64,000 nt of DNA. Origin: JASHPR01 sp963833885 (lineage in GTDB: Bacteria > Actinomycetota > Actinomycetes > Streptosporangiales > Streptosporangiaceae). Below are positions 1-9,661 of this stretch, in pieces; position 1 is the stretch's first letter, and every line of letters starts with the position of its first letter. A program made the translations under genes and the position numbers. The stretch spans positions 1-64,000 of the forward strand of contig CAWHZU010000006.1 in assembly GCA_963833885.1 (NCBI GenBank), read 5' to 3'. The notes below the pieces were generated by a model, which saw only the letters and a list, made by a program, of their open reading frames with translations, did not search any database and had not been told where the DNA came from.

Positions 1-255
1 TCTGTCCGGCTGCGGTCCCGCGGCCAGATAGCGGTCCCGGCCTGCGTGCAGCAACGCGATGCAGACGCCTGCCTGCGCCACGGACAGCAGCAGGAAAACG
101 GCCAGGCCGGGTCCCCGTACCTGGCGCTGCCCGGCGGCCAGGATCACCGCGAGTACCGGCACGGCGGCGAGCAGCACGTACACGCTGGCCCGGGTCCACA
201 ACTCGAACCGCCCGAGACTGCCCAGCTCGTTCCATCGCCGCCACATCGCCGTCAC
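1..255 (-). CDS. Probable membrane sensor histidine kinase, N-terminal part only
   Basis: An open frame runs leftwards from a GTG at 255 (alternative ATG at 246) and leaves the window at base 1. The visible part starts with a short basic/aromatic stretch (MWRRWNELGSLGRFELWTR), then two hydrophobic segments separated by a short basic loop, as in the N-terminal membrane domain of actinobacterial sensor kinases. No catalytic domain is in view, so the kinase call rests on gene order: ABC-2 exporter ATPase and permease followed in the same direction by a kinase is a common actinobacterial arrangement. It lies 22 bp beyond the permease stop. It could instead be another small membrane protein. Confidence 0.5.
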   Translation of the reverse strand, partial: MTAMWRRWNELGSLGRFELWTRASVYVLLAAVPVLAVILAAGQRQVRGPGLAVFLLLSVAQAGVCIALLHAGRDRYLAAGPQPDR

Positions 256-277
256 CCCTCCAGGGTGTCACGCATGC

Positions 278-1098
278 CTAGCGCCGTGGTTCCCAGCGGA
301 ACCAGCGTCGTGCCGCCCACCCGGCCGCCGCGATCCAGGCGGTGAGCACGAGACCGGGATGACGGCCGCGCCGAAGGTCGCGGCAAGGCCGAGGCGATGA
401 CCGCCGGCGGCAGTAGTTCCGGTCAGGGCGAGCCGCAGCAGTTCCACCACCGGGGTCAGCGGCAGCGCCTCCGCGACCCATCGCAGCGGCTCGGGCAGCA
501 TCGCCAGCGGGAACAGCAGGCCGCTGAACACCAGCGGCAGCCACAGTGCCGGCATCGTCGTGACCTGCGCCAGCTGCACGGTGCGGGTCACCGCAGCGGT
601 GACCGCGGCCAGCAGCACGAACACCGCAGTCCCCAGGATGAGCGCAACCGGTACGAGCGCGGCGTTGGCGGGCGGGTTGAGGCCGAGCACCGCGACGGCG
701 GCGACCGCGGCCACGGCGATCTGCGCCCAGGCGATCGCGATGGCGGGCGCGGCGGTCCCCGCGAGGATCTCGCCGTCGGTGGCCTCGCCCGTGCGCAGCC
801 GCTTGAGCACGAGCTCCTCGCGGCGTGCCACCATCGCCGTCACCAGGTTGTAGTACACGGCAATCAGCAGCGCGAACGCCGTCAGCCCCGTCAGGAGCAT
901 CGCGCCGAAGTCATGGGCGCCGCTGGCGCCAAGACCACCGAAGGACTTCAGCGAGCCGACCAGGGCGGCGGGCAGGATGACGGCGTTCAGCAGCGCGAGG
1001 CGATTGCGCCACAGCAGTATCCCCTCCGCCCTGGCCAGGGCCGCGACCCGGTGCGACGACTGCCTCGAACTGCTCACTGTCACTGTCCCGGCGCTCAT
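278..1098 (-). pseudogene. ABC-2 type exporter permease, frame-broken near its end
   Basis: The start is ATG at 1098, overlapping the ATPase stop (ATGA), so the two are translationally coupled. The frame encodes about 250 residues with six hydrophobic segments of the ABC-2 membrane family (drug/daunorubicin-type exporter), including the paired segments around 'LPLVFSGLLFPLAMLP', which is typical of the family. Near 350-355 the frame changes: the normal ending (VLTAWIAAAGWAARRWFRWEPRR) is present in another frame and stops at 278, while the original frame reads unrelated residues to 268. One C (coding strand) appears to be missing in 'CCGGTCTCG'. This is either a sequencing error or a real mutation altering the last transmembrane helix. 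Confidence 0.75.
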
Positions 1099-2052
1099 GC
1101 CGCCACGTCCTTTGCGTTGTCGTCGTCTGCTGGACGGCCGGCTGAGGCAGCCACCGCGTGGAAGGCCTCCGCCAGCGAGGCCGGGCGGGCGTCCAGGGCG
1201 CCCAGCACGAGGTCCCGGGAGTTCGCCCACCCCAGCAGCGCGGTCAGCGTCGGCTGGAGGTCCGCTGTCTGCAGCAGCACGGTTCGCCCGGTGACGCTGG
1301 CCCGCGTCCCCGCTATGTCCGGAACTGGCTCGCGGGAGTCCTCGGGTAGCTCGAAGGAGATGCGGGCAGGCTGCGATGCCGCGACCTCCGCGGGGGTGCC
1401 CGTGCGCACGATCCGGCCCTGGTGCATGATCGCCAGCCGGTCCGCCAGTTCCTCAGCCTCTTCCAGGTAGTGGGTTGTCAGCACGACGGTGGTACCCGCG
1501 CCCAGCAGCTCGCGGATCAGCAGCCACGTGCGGCGGCGGCTCTCCGGGTCCAGCCCGGTGGTGGGCTCATCCAGGAACAGGACCTCCGGGCGGCCCAGGA
1601 TCGCCATCGCCAGATCCAGGCGGCGCCGCTCACCGCCGGAAAGGGATCTCACCGCGACCCCCGCGCGGTGCCCGAGGCTGACCAGGCCCAGCGCCTCGGC
1701 AACCGGCCGGGGCGCACTGAGTGTCCCGGCCCACATCCGGCCGGTCTCCGCCACGGTCAGATCCGGCGCGAACCCGCCCTCCTGCAGCATGATCCCCATC
1801 CGGCGCCGGACCAGGGCCCGCTCCCGGCAGGGATCACAGCCCAGCACCCGGACAGCGCCCCGGCAGGGGGCGCCAGTCCCTCCAGCACCTCCATCGCCGA
1901 GGTCTTCCCGGCCCCGTTGGTGCCCAGCAACGCGAACAGCTCCCCGCGGCGCACCGAGAAGGTGACCCCCCGGACCGCATCAAAACCCCGGCCACCCGTG
2001 CCGCCGTAGCGCCGCCGCAGATCCCTGACCGTGATAACGCCGTGTCGTCCAT
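1095..2052 (-). pseudogene. ABC-2 type exporter ATP-binding protein, frame-broken
   Basis: This is the ATPase partner of the downstream permease. The Walker A motif (GTNGAGKTS) is in one frame (about 1880-1960). The signature (LSGGERRR), Walker B (VLFLDEPTTGLD) and switch histidine (TTHYLEE) are in a second frame covering 1095-1847. The likely ATG at 2052 (MDDT) is in a third frame. Restoring continuity needs one extra base near 2040 and one in the C4 run at 1857-1860. With both, the product would be a normal exporter ATPase of about 318 residues with the usual C-terminal domain of drug-export ATPases. Two apparent one-base losses in one gene, plus another in its permease, point to either decay of the operon or sequence error. 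Confidence 0.75.
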
Positions 2053-2273
2053 GCCACCCAGCCTCCCGCCGGACCAGCGCGCCCGCCGGTGCCCGCCATC
2101 ACCAGTCCCGGTGACATCCGCCCAGGCCGCCCATGACAAACCTCACCGTCCGCCCCGACGCCGGACCAAGCCGCTGTTCCCAGCCGCCCCCCGCATCACG
2201 ACCGCGAAAACGCCGGCGCTGCCGGCCGCGGCCAGCAGCGCAAGCACCCTGGGGTGCTCCCGAAATGGCGCGA

Positions 2274-3422
2274 TCAGCGGGTACGGACGGGCAGGCGGAA
2301 CCATCGCCGGACGCAGCGACCGCGACCCCCGCCCGCGCGATCGCGAGGGCTCGCCGCGGCCAGGCCGGCCGCAGGCCGGCGATCGTCACGGATCAGGTCA
2401 TGACGGAACCGGATGACGGCGCCGTACTCTTCCAGGACCCGCCCCGCGATCCCTTCCGCCAGCACCACGGACAGCTCGAGCGCTGGACGGGCCATGGTCA
2501 CCGACAGCTCGGTGACCGTGAAGCTGGATCCCAGGATCGAGGCGGCCCGCAGCGCCTGCAGGGAGTCCTCGGACAGGAAACTGAGACGGCGCAAGATCGT
2601 CAGCCGCAGCGTCGGCGGCAGGGTCACCTCCGCTACCTCGGCCCGCCCGCCGGCGGTCTCGATCGCGCCCTCCTGGGCCAGCGCCCCCAGCAGCTCGGTG
2701 ACGAACAGCGGGTTCCCGGCCGCTCCCGATATCCCGGCCAGCAACCCGGGTCCCGGCACGGCGGCCACCGCCTCGGCCACCAGCTCCGCCACCGCCCGCT
2801 CGGTTAGGCCCCGCACGGCGAGAATGCGCCCCCCCGCATCCAGCAGCTGACCGGCGAGGCGATCCAGTTCCGGGATGCGCGGGGAGGGACGCAGGCACCC
2901 GATGAGGGCCACCGGGAGATAGGCCAGACGGCGGCTCACCGCGGCCAGCGTCAGCAGGCTGGACGGGTCGGCCCACTGCAGGTCATCCACGCCGATCACC
3001 AGCGGCCCGGCCAGCGCGAGCTCCTCCGCCAGGTCAGCGAACGCATCGACCGCGCGGAACCGCAGCCCAGGGTCGCTGGTCACCGTGATCGGGCCCCGGT
3101 CACCGCCCCGGGTGGCCAGCAGCGCGGCGATGGCCGCCCGCCGCGGGTCCGGCGACGAGCGGACGCACCCGAACGCGGCGGCCACCAGGCCGAACGGCCG
3201 GGTCCGCTCCAGCTCCTCAGCCCGGCCCGCGACCACCTGCATGCCGCGGCCGCGCGCGTCATCCAGCACGCCGGCGAGTAGCCGCGTCTTCCCGATCCCG
3301 GCCTCACCCTCGATCAGCACGACCGCCGGCCGGCCTGACACGACCCGGTCCACAGCATCCCCCAGGACCGCGATCTCCGCCGCACGCCCGCGGATGCCTG
3401 GGACCGGCGCCAGCGTTCCCAT
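2274..3422 (-). pseudogene. LuxR-type large ATP-binding regulator, truncated (AAA domain only)
   Basis: The N-terminal 340 residues are a typical AAA/STAND domain of the large ATP-binding LuxR (LAL) regulators: an opening 'GRAAEIAVLGDAV', Walker A GEAGIGKTRLL near residue 44, Walker B VIGVDDLQWAD near residue 142, and a winged region ending 'IRFRHDLIRD'. Family members normally run on for several hundred residues of TPR-like repeats and end in a LuxR helix-turn-helix. Here the frame becomes low-complexity arginine-rich sequence right after 'HDLIRD' (about 2395) and stops at 2274, so both the sensor repeats and the DNA-binding domain are missing. It is most likely a truncated remnant. I found no helix-turn-helix in the 220 bp downstream. 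Confidence 0.7.
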
Positions 3423-3475
3423 GAGCCGGATGCTACTCCGCGAGGGGCGTCCCAGGGCAGCGGGCCGCGCGCGGG

Positions 3476-3661
3476 TCAGGGCACCGGAACAGAGCCGGCG
3501 CCGGGCCCCCCGGTCACCTCATACAGCGCCCTGAGCAACCCGAGCCAGCCGGTGAAGCGGATCTCCTCGTCTTGGCCGGCGTGGCAATGCCCGGGATCGG
3601 GGACGGCCCGGAGGCGGCCGGCGGGCGGCTCGGCCCTGTCTAGGATGATGCGGATCTCCAT
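3476..3661 (-). CDS. Small hypothetical protein (about 61 aa)
   Basis: The likely start is ATG at 3661 (an in-frame start at 3697 is possible), giving a product that opens MEIRIILDRAEPPAGRLR, with a central 'EEIRFTGWLGLLRALYEV' and a short disordered tail. The balanced amphipathic sequence and lack of bias suggest a real gene. I recognise the style as a small conserved actinomycete protein, often seen near regulators, but cannot assign a function. It lies 53 bp beyond the start of the truncated LuxR-type gene, in the same direction. No signal peptide or membrane segment is visible. Confidence 0.55.
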   Translation of the reverse strand: MEIRIILDRAEPPAGRLRAVPDPGHCHAGQDEEIRFTGWLGLLRALYEVTGGPGAGSVPVP

Positions 3662-3758
3662 CTGCCCCATCGTTGCGGCCCTGACCGGCGGCAACATCGG
3701 CCAGCTGGCCGATGTCTCCCCTGCCGGTGCCGCCGCGCGCTAATAGCGTCCTGGCCAC

Positions 3759-4463
3759 CCTGATGCTCCCGGCCGCAGCAGCATCGCTCGTCGCGACTAC
3801 TCAAAACTGAGCCTCTGGGTTATGAGCCCAGATCGAGCAGATCAACTACTGGTCAGCAAGCATCGGCGACTATCTCTGAGCGCCAACCGCCAGCTCGAGT
3901 CCCGGAGCGCCGTCGCTCGTTGGCCCATGCCTGGCCGCGACGTTCAACATCTCGGCCCGACGATCCTGACCCCACTGCCATCTGGGATCAGCTTGTGCCG
4001 CTGCGTGGTGCACGCCGACGTTCATAACGACGGTCAGATGACGGTCAAGTCATCTTGATAGAGCCTAGATGGGTCCAGGCCTCTGCTCGCCCAACTGACG
4101 GGTCGGCCGGGAACAGCCGTGATCACCAGCCTGTGAGCTGCCGCGGGTCAGGCGGGTTCGGCGACTGCGGCCAGGCAAGCCGCGCCGATCCGCAGCCGAA
4201 GGCACCGCCGGCCGCCCGCACCGCGGCATCAGCCACGATCCGGGCGGCCCACTCGTCAGTGAGCGGGCGCCATCCCCACGCCCGTCGCGACCGCGCGGTG
4301 GCGGACACGGCGGACCATGTTCATGATGCAGGCCATGCCACGACGGTAGGCGCCCCGGTTCCGTAGCCACAACCGGGTTTCTGCCTGCCGCTCGGCTGCA
4401 CGGGGTTGCTGGTGGGGCTGGCTGGTTGCAGACTTGCGCGGTGGGGCGTGTCAGAGGCTGTCA
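3759..4463. other. Stretch with no convincing gene
   Basis: Short open frames exist on both strands (for example 3822-4058 plus, 4055-4366 plus and 4123-4308 minus) but none has a recognisable domain or a clear ribosome binding site. The minus frame at 4123-4308 contains a protein-like stretch (LTDEWAARIVADAAVRAAGG) and could be a decayed gene tail. The last part should carry the promoter of the STAND gene starting near 4464, but no confident -35/-10 pair was identified. Confidence 0.4.
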
Positions 4464-7064
4464 GTGAACGAGGGACCCGCGGATGGGCCGGTGATCCGGA
4501 CACCTGACCGGCGGTTGAGGGTGTTCGTGAGCTCGACAATGGGTGAGCTGGCCACCGAGCGGCGGGCGGTCTCCCGCGCGGTCTCGGCGCTGCGGTTGAC
4601 GCCGGTGATGTTCGAGGCGGGGGCGCGGCCGTATCCGCCGCGGGATCTGTACCGGGCGTACCTGGCGCAAAGCGATGTGTTCATCGGGCTGTACTGGCAG
4701 CGCTACGGCTGGGTCGCGCCGGGCATGGTGGTCTCGGGGCTGGAGGAGGAGCTCGAGCTGTCGTCGGGCCTGCCGCGGCTGCTGTATGTGAAAGGGCCGG
4801 CGCCCGACCGTGAGCCCCAGCTGGCGGCCCTGCTGGCCCGGGTCAGGGAAGAGGCCTCGGTCTCCTACCGCCCCTTCCAGACGCCCGCCGAGCTGGGCCG
4901 GCTGGTGCGCGATGACCTGGCGGCGCTGCTCAGCGAGCGGTTCGCCGCCTCGAGCCGGGCGGCCGCTGCCCCGGCGCCGCCTTCGCGGGCCGCCGCACGC
5001 GGCCTGCGGCCGCTGCCGGTGAGCATGACGTCACTGGTGGGCAGGGAGCAGGCGATCGACGAGGTGGTCGGCCTGACCGGCCAGCCCCAGGTGCGGCTGG
5101 TGACGCTGACCGGGCCGGGCGGGGTCGGCAAGACCCGGCTCGCGATGGCTGTCGGCGAGCGGCTGCGTGACCGGTACGCCGCAGGCACCGCCTTCGTGCC
5201 GCTGGCCGCGGTCACCGATCCGGGACTGGTCCTCGATGGCATAGGCCGGGCGGTCGGAGCCGACCTGGCCGGGACGGGACCGCCCCTGCAGGCGCTGGGC
5301 GAGCGGCTCGGCGACGGCGCCTGGCTGCTGATCCTGGACAACCTGGAACAGGTCGTCCAGGTGGCCGCCGACCTGAGCAAGCTGCTGGCCTCTTCCCCCG
5401 GGGTGACGATGCTGGCGACCAGCCGGACGGCACTCGGGCTGGCAGCCGAACGCGAGTACCCGGTGCCGCCGCTGCCGCCGCCCGCCGAGCCCGGGGCGGT
5501 GCCACTGGAGGAACTAAAGTCCTCGCCAGCGGTGGCGCTGTTCCTGGACCGGGCTCGCGCGGTGCGCCCCGGGTTTGCCCTGACGGAGGACAATGCGTCG
5601 GCGGTGGTGGAGATCTGCCGCCGCCTGGAGGGCCTGCCGCTGGCGATCGAGCTGGCCGCGGCCCGGATCCGCCTGCTGGATCCCGCTACGCTGCTGACCC
5701 GGCTGACGGCCTCGCTGGACGCGCTGGGAACGGGCGCGGTGGACCTGCCCGAGCGGCAGCGCACTCTGCGGGCCACGGTGGAGTGGAGCGTGGGCCTGCT
5801 GGAGGACGCCGAACTGTCGCTGCTGGAGACGGTGGCGGTGTTCGTCGATGGCTGGACCGTCGAGGCCGCGGGGCAGGTGGCCGGCCTGGATGACGACCGG
5901 GCGCTGGAGCTGTCCGAGGCGCTGGCCCGGCACAGTCTCATCTACCTCGACAGCACCGACTCCGGCCCCCGCTCGCGGATGCTGGAGACGATCCGCGTGT
6001 TCGTCGCCGAGCGGCTGGCGGCCCGCCCCGACATTGCCGTTGTCCAGCGCCGCCACGCCGACTACTACCGGGCGCTGGCCGGGCAGGCAGACCGGCCGCT
6101 GCGCGGCACCGGCCAGAACCAGTGGCTGGAGTGGCTGGAGGCCGAGGCGGGCAACCTGGCCACCGCCGTGCGCTGGTACCTGGACCACGACCGGGCGCCG
6201 CTGCCCCACCTGTTCCGGGTCCTGTGGCTGTTCTGGGAGCTGCGGGATCACCTGGGCGAGGCCCGCGAGTGGGTCGGGCAGCTCACGCCGGCCGCGGCCT
6301 CCCTCGATCACCAGGCCCGCGCCGAGCTGCTGTGGGCGGCGGTGGCGACCGCCAACGAGGTATATGACGACACGGCGGCGCTTGCGGCCAGCCGCCGCCT
6401 GGCACCGCTACTGGGCGGGATCGAGGACCCCTACCTGCAGGCGATATGCCAGCTGGTCATCGGGTGGGCGTCGCCGATCACCGGGGACTTCGAGGGCGCA
6501 CTCCAGCAGATGCTGGGATCCCTGGCCGCGCTCCGCGCCCAGGACGAACCGTACTGGACGGCCGTGGCCGCCGTCAGCGCCGCCTACCTGGAGATCACCG
6601 CGGGCCACCTTGATGACGCACTCCGCCACGGACAGGAGGGGCGCGACCTGGCGGAGCGCCTCGGCTACAACTGGCTGGCTGCCTGGTCCCGGGTGCAGCT
6701 GGGCACGCTGAATGTCGTGCAGGGCCGGCTCGACCAGGCCCGGGAGCTGCTGGACGAAGCGCTGGACTTCAGCCTGGCGCTCAACGTGCCCCTGGCCCTG
6801 ATCGCGTATGCCCGGCTGGCGCTGGCGGCGGGCGACCCAGAGCGGGCGGCGATGCTGGCGGGGGCGGCCGACGGTCTCCGGCGGCGGGCCGGCCTGGGGG
6901 CGTGGCCGATGCTGCGGCAAACCGAGGCCGCGCTGCTGGAACAGATCCGCCAGGCGCTGAGCATGGGCCGTTTCGAGCAGGTATATGAGGCCGGCACCCG
7001 GCTCAGCCAGCGGGAGGCGGTAGCCGCCGCCCGGGAACAGAGCGCCGGCACCCAGCTGTCCTGA
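4464..7064 (+). CDS. DUF4062-STAND ATPase with C-terminal repeats
   Basis: This is a cytoplasmic signal-transduction ATPase of about 866 residues. Domain order: an N-terminal DUF4062 domain (about residues 15-160; RLRVFVSSTMGELATERRAV, then 'SDVFIGLYWQRYGW'), a linker, then an NB-ARC-like STAND NTPase (about 185-560) with Walker A GPGGVGKTRLA, Walker B LLILDNLEQV, sensor LATSRTALG and the GLPLAIELAAARIRLL helix. The rest is a helical TPR-like region of about 300 residues. STAND proteins act as ligand-triggered switches in regulation or anti-phage defence; DUF4062 is thought to be a signalling or effector adaptor. No DNA-binding domain is seen, which argues against a transcription factor. Start: GTG 4464 was preferred over an upstream TTG at 4434; GTG 4491 is also possible. 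It stands alone. Confidence 0.85.
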   Translation: MNEGPADGPVIRTPDRRLRVFVSSTMGELATERRAVSRAVSALRLTPVMFEAGARPYPPRDLYRAYLAQSDVFIGLYWQRYGWVAPGMVVSGLEEELELSSGLPRLLYVKGPAPDREPQLAALLARVREEASVSYRPFQTPAELGRLVRDDLAALLSERFAASSRAAAAPAPPSRAAARGLRPLPVSMTSLVGREQAIDEVVGLTGQPQVRLVTLTGPGGVGKTRLAMAVGERLRDRYAAGTAFVPLAAVTDPGLVLDGIGRAVGADLAGTGPPLQALGERLGDGAWLLILDNLEQVVQVAADLSKLLASSPGVTMLATSRTALGLAAEREYPVPPLPPPAEPGAVPLEELKSSPAVALFLDRARAVRPGFALTEDNASAVVEICRRLEGLPLAIELAAARIRLLDPATLLTRLTASLDALGTGAVDLPERQRTLRATVEWSVGLLEDAELSLLETVAVFVDGWTVEAAGQVAGLDDDRALELSEALARHSLIYLDSTDSGPRSRMLETIRVFVAERLAARPDIAVVQRRHADYYRALAGQADRPLRGTGQNQWLEWLEAEAGNLATAVRWYLDHDRAPLPHLFRVLWLFWELRDHLGEAREWVGQLTPAAASLDHQARAELLWAAVATANEVYDDTAALAASRRLAPLLGGIEDPYLQAICQLVIGWASPITGDFEGALQQMLGSLAALRAQDEPYWTAVAAVSAAYLEITAGHLDDALRHGQEGRDLAERLGYNWLAAWSRVQLGTLNVVQGRLDQARELLDEALDFSLALNVPLALIAYARLALAAGDPERAAMLAGAADGLRRRAGLGAWPMLRQTEAALLEQIRQALSMGRFEQVYEAGTRLSQREAVAAAREQSAGTQLS

Positions 7065-7232
7065 GCGCCGCCCGGGTCCTGCAGTTCACAACAGCTGGCT
7101 GCTTCGGTGGCCGCGCGCATGGCCGCCGACGGAGGTCAAGGTCAGCCCAATGACACACCCGGCAGTGTAGGTCAGCAGGCCCTTGCGCCAGATCAGCAAA
7201 TTCCTACGCCGCTCGGCCGCGTGCGCCTCGAT

Positions 7233-7499
7233 TCAGGCTGTGCGGCGGGTCAGCTCAGCTGGGTCCAGCTCGACCGCGAAGGGCCGGGCAATGCGGCCCC
7301 GGGTTCCGGCAACGAGCGTGGTACGGGTGACATACCGGCCGCGGCTCAGGGAACAAGCGACGACCTTCGGCATGCCCTGCAGCTCCACCCGCCAGTAGAC
7401 AGGGATTCCTGCTTCCGCGTACATGACCGGCTTGACAGCCCGGTCTATCGACACCGTAGACGGCGAGACAACCTCAACTACGGCCAGAACGGCCTCAGG
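7233..7499 (-). pseudogene. Uma2-family (DUF820) nuclease-like protein, C-terminal fragment
   Basis: The minus strand encodes about 88 residues matching the C-terminal half of Uma2/DUF820 proteins: 'VLAVVEVVSPSTVSIDRAVK' followed by PVMYAEAGIPVYWRVEL, the family's conserved core with the E-V-x-S-P-S motif and the K of the PD-(D/E)XK-like fold. The N-terminal half that should carry the rest of the fold is absent: upstream of about 7500 the sequence joins debris that contains a toxin tail. The frame has no proper start codon at its 5' end, so it is most likely not expressed as a functional protein. Confidence 0.6.
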
Positions 7500-7556
7500 G
7501 CCGGGCTCGCGCTGGAATCGTCCGGATCCACTCGCGCTGCTTCAGGAACTCCGCGC

Positions 7557-7759
7557 CGCTTCAGGAGTCGTAGATACCGCGGTTGCCGACGCGTAGCCAC
7601 ACCACGACCGTTTCGCCTGCGACCTCTGCCAGCCGGAACAGTGCCCGGCCATCGGGTCCCGCGAAGCTCCATGTCATCGAGTAGTCCACGCCGATCCGGT
7701 GGACGCGCAGCGCCCTCGGCCACGGCACCGCCCCCTTGTGAGCAAGGGGATCGCGTAGA
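7557..7759 (-). pseudogene. RelE-like toxin, C-terminal fragment (second copy of 55733-55914)
   Basis: Bases 7557-7743 are nearly identical to 55733-55914: apart from a 4-base gap, only two mismatches were seen by eye. Here the intact C-terminus of the toxin can be read on the minus strand (ALFRLAEVAGETVVVWLRVG, then NRGIYDS and stop at 7561). The N-terminal half and the antitoxin are missing. The 18 bases at 7742-7759 match 56453-56470, beyond the antitoxin in the other locus, so this copy looks like an internal-deletion derivative of the same toxin-antitoxin region. Confidence 0.65.
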
Positions 7760-8258
7760 GTTCTTCACCCCGGGACCGCGACCCGGAATCCGGTCTGAGC
7801 GGCCATTTCTCACGAACCAGCCACCGATCCTCTCCCAAGACCGACGCGCCGCCACCGTTCCCTGTCGGTCACGCCAAGCACTCGGCTTCACCCTCGCTGC
7901 CCCGGAGCGTTGAGTCGCGGCCCGTTCGCCGACGACAGCACTAGACACTTGCCAAAGGAATGTGCGATCGGCGCGCGAGCCCGGCGCGGCCAGGCCTGCA
8001 TACGCAGGCACAGCACCCAGCTTGACCCGCAGTTGCGGCGCGTCGCCCTGGCCATTCGTTAATTGCGCATCCGCGCTCATCTGTTGTGGCTTGGCACAAA
8101 TTCAAAACATCGGTTTTTGGCGCGTACCACAATACTGCCGATTCATTGCACCACAGTGGCCTATTAAGCCTTGTGCGTGCTCAGGGTTGGCTCTAATATC
8201 GGCTCACCGTGCCCGCAGTGGGCGAGTTTATGCCGTCACCACCAGGAGGTGGAGACAG
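7760..8258. other. Intergenic region upstream of the Liv importer
   Basis: No convincing gene lies between the toxin fragment and the importer's start. The second half (about 8080-8200) is visibly richer in A and T than its surroundings, as expected of a promoter region, and carries the candidate promoter listed separately. Confidence 0.5.
8171..8199 (+). promoter_or_regulatory. Candidate promoter of the Liv-type importer operon
   Basis: A TTGTGC hexamer (8171-8176) and a TAATAT hexamer (8194-8199) are separated by 17 bases, a spacing suited to a housekeeping sigma factor. The pair lies 60 bp before the substrate-binding-protein start in the least G+C-rich part of the region. It was found by eye and has no experimental support. 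Confidence 0.35.
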
Positions 8259-9614
8259 GTGCAAATGCACAAACGCGCATCGAATACATGCGGAAAAGTC
8301 GTACTCGTCGCTACAGTCGGGATGTTCGCGCTAGCCAGCTGCAGCAGCTCGCCCAGCCCCAGCGGCGGCAGCGGCACACCGTCGGCTAACTCGTCCGCCA
8401 CCTCGAGCCCGGCGGTCGTGAGCGCATCGCAATGTGGCACCAAGCCGGGCGTCGTCGCGACCGGCACGCCGATCACGCTAGGCGGGATCGTCACCAACCA
8501 GCCGGGGACGTCGTTCACCGACATCGCGAACATGGCGAATGCCTACTTCACCTGCGTGAACGACAACGGCGGCATCAAGGGCCACCCGATCAAGTACGAC
8601 ATCGAGACCGAGCAGACCAACCCAGCTCAGATTGCCGGCGAGGCCAAGCAGCTAGTGCAGACAGACCACGTGGTCGGGATCGTGGGTAATACGAGCATCA
8701 TTGAGTGCTCGATTGACTCCAGCTACTGGCAGAAACTCGGCTACGACATCATCGACTCGGGCATCGCGCCTGAGTGCTGGTCCACGCCGAACAGCGCAGC
8801 CGTCAACATGGGCCCACGCTACAGTTCTGACGGAGCAGTGCAGTACGCGCTTGCCCAGCACGTCACCAAGATCGTGTTCGACCAGTCGAACGTTCCCGGC
8901 ACCGGCTACATCGCTGCCGGCCCAGCGGCGCTCGCCGCGGCCGCGAAGGTGCCGATCGTCCAGCTGACCGAGAATGTGCCGATCACGGACGCTAGCTCGG
9001 TGGCACTCAAGGAAGTCGACGATGCGGGACCGAACGGCGCCGTCGTCCTCAACTTCACCCCGCCCGAGGCACTCGTGATTCTGCAGGCTGCACAGAAGCT
9101 GGGCATCGAGGATCGCGTCAAGCTCTGGGGCTGTTCGACGCCATGCAACACCGACTTCCTGGCTCAGTCGCTGGGGCCCAAGTGGAATAACAAACTCTTC
9201 GTCAACGCGGAACTAACCCCGCCGGACTCGACCAGCACACCGACGATGCAACTGTACGAGGCGATACTCAAGCAGTACGGCAAGGCGGTCTCAGGGGGCA
9301 TCGGCAGCTTCAGCCAGATGGGATTCACCGAGGCTGAAATCGCAGTACACGCCCTTGAAACGATCACCGGCGGGTACACGGTCGCGAGCGTGAACGCAGC
9401 GTTCAAGGCGGTAGCGAACTATAACACCGGAATGCTGTGCCAACTCTGGACGTACGGCAGCTACGCGATGCACATTCCAAACAACGAGGACTACACGGTC
9501 ACGCCAAATAACGGCAAGATGGTAACGGCCCAGGGCTGCACCAAAATCTCGTCTGTCGATCCGCAGATAGCGCAATACCGCAAACTCGCGGGTGTCGCGG
9601 CGCTCGCGCCATGA
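8259..9614 (+). CDS. Branched-chain-type ABC importer, substrate-binding lipoprotein
   Basis: This is a secreted lipoprotein of about 451 residues that should capture the substrate for the Liv-type importer encoded just downstream. A basic N-terminus and hydrophobic stretch end in the lipobox LASC near residue 26, followed by a Ser/Gly/Pro-rich linker. The mature part has the periplasmic-binding type 1 (Peripla_BP_6) pattern, opening with 'PITLGGIVTNQPGTSF' and followed by 'NDNGGIKGHPIKYDIE'. The start is GTG 8259, 9 bases after a strong AGGAGG (8244-8249); ATG 8265 is in frame two codons later. Despite the family name, such proteins also bind aromatic acids, amides and ketone-like compounds, so the ligand cannot be read from sequence. 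The catabolic neighbourhood favours a carbon source over an amino acid. Confidence 0.88.
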   Translation: MQMHKRASNTCGKVVLVATVGMFALASCSSSPSPSGGSGTPSANSSATSSPAVVSASQCGTKPGVVATGTPITLGGIVTNQPGTSFTDIANMANAYFTCVNDNGGIKGHPIKYDIETEQTNPAQIAGEAKQLVQTDHVVGIVGNTSIIECSIDSSYWQKLGYDIIDSGIAPECWSTPNSAAVNMGPRYSSDGAVQYALAQHVTKIVFDQSNVPGTGYIAAGPAALAAAAKVPIVQLTENVPITDASSVALKEVDDAGPNGAVVLNFTPPEALVILQAAQKLGIEDRVKLWGCSTPCNTDFLAQSLGPKWNNKLFVNAELTPPDSTSTPTMQLYEAILKQYGKAVSGGIGSFSQMGFTEAEIAVHALETITGGYTVASVNAAFKAVANYNTGMLCQLWTYGSYAMHIPNNEDYTVTPNNGKMVTAQGCTKISSVDPQIAQYRKLAGVAALAP

Positions 9615-9661
9615 CAAACCCGGACGGCATCTGCACCGCAGCGGCTGGGTAGAGGCTGCCA

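Noticed and set aside
46..400. Plus-strand open frames at the left edge
   Set aside because: They are antisense to the probable kinase and permease genes, have no family pattern and follow from the high G+C content.
397..1470. Long plus-strand frame opposite the exporter genes (357 codons)
   Set aside because: Composition is rich in Arg, Gln, His and Gly as in antisense shadows; it overlaps recognisable permease and ATPase sequence on the other strand.
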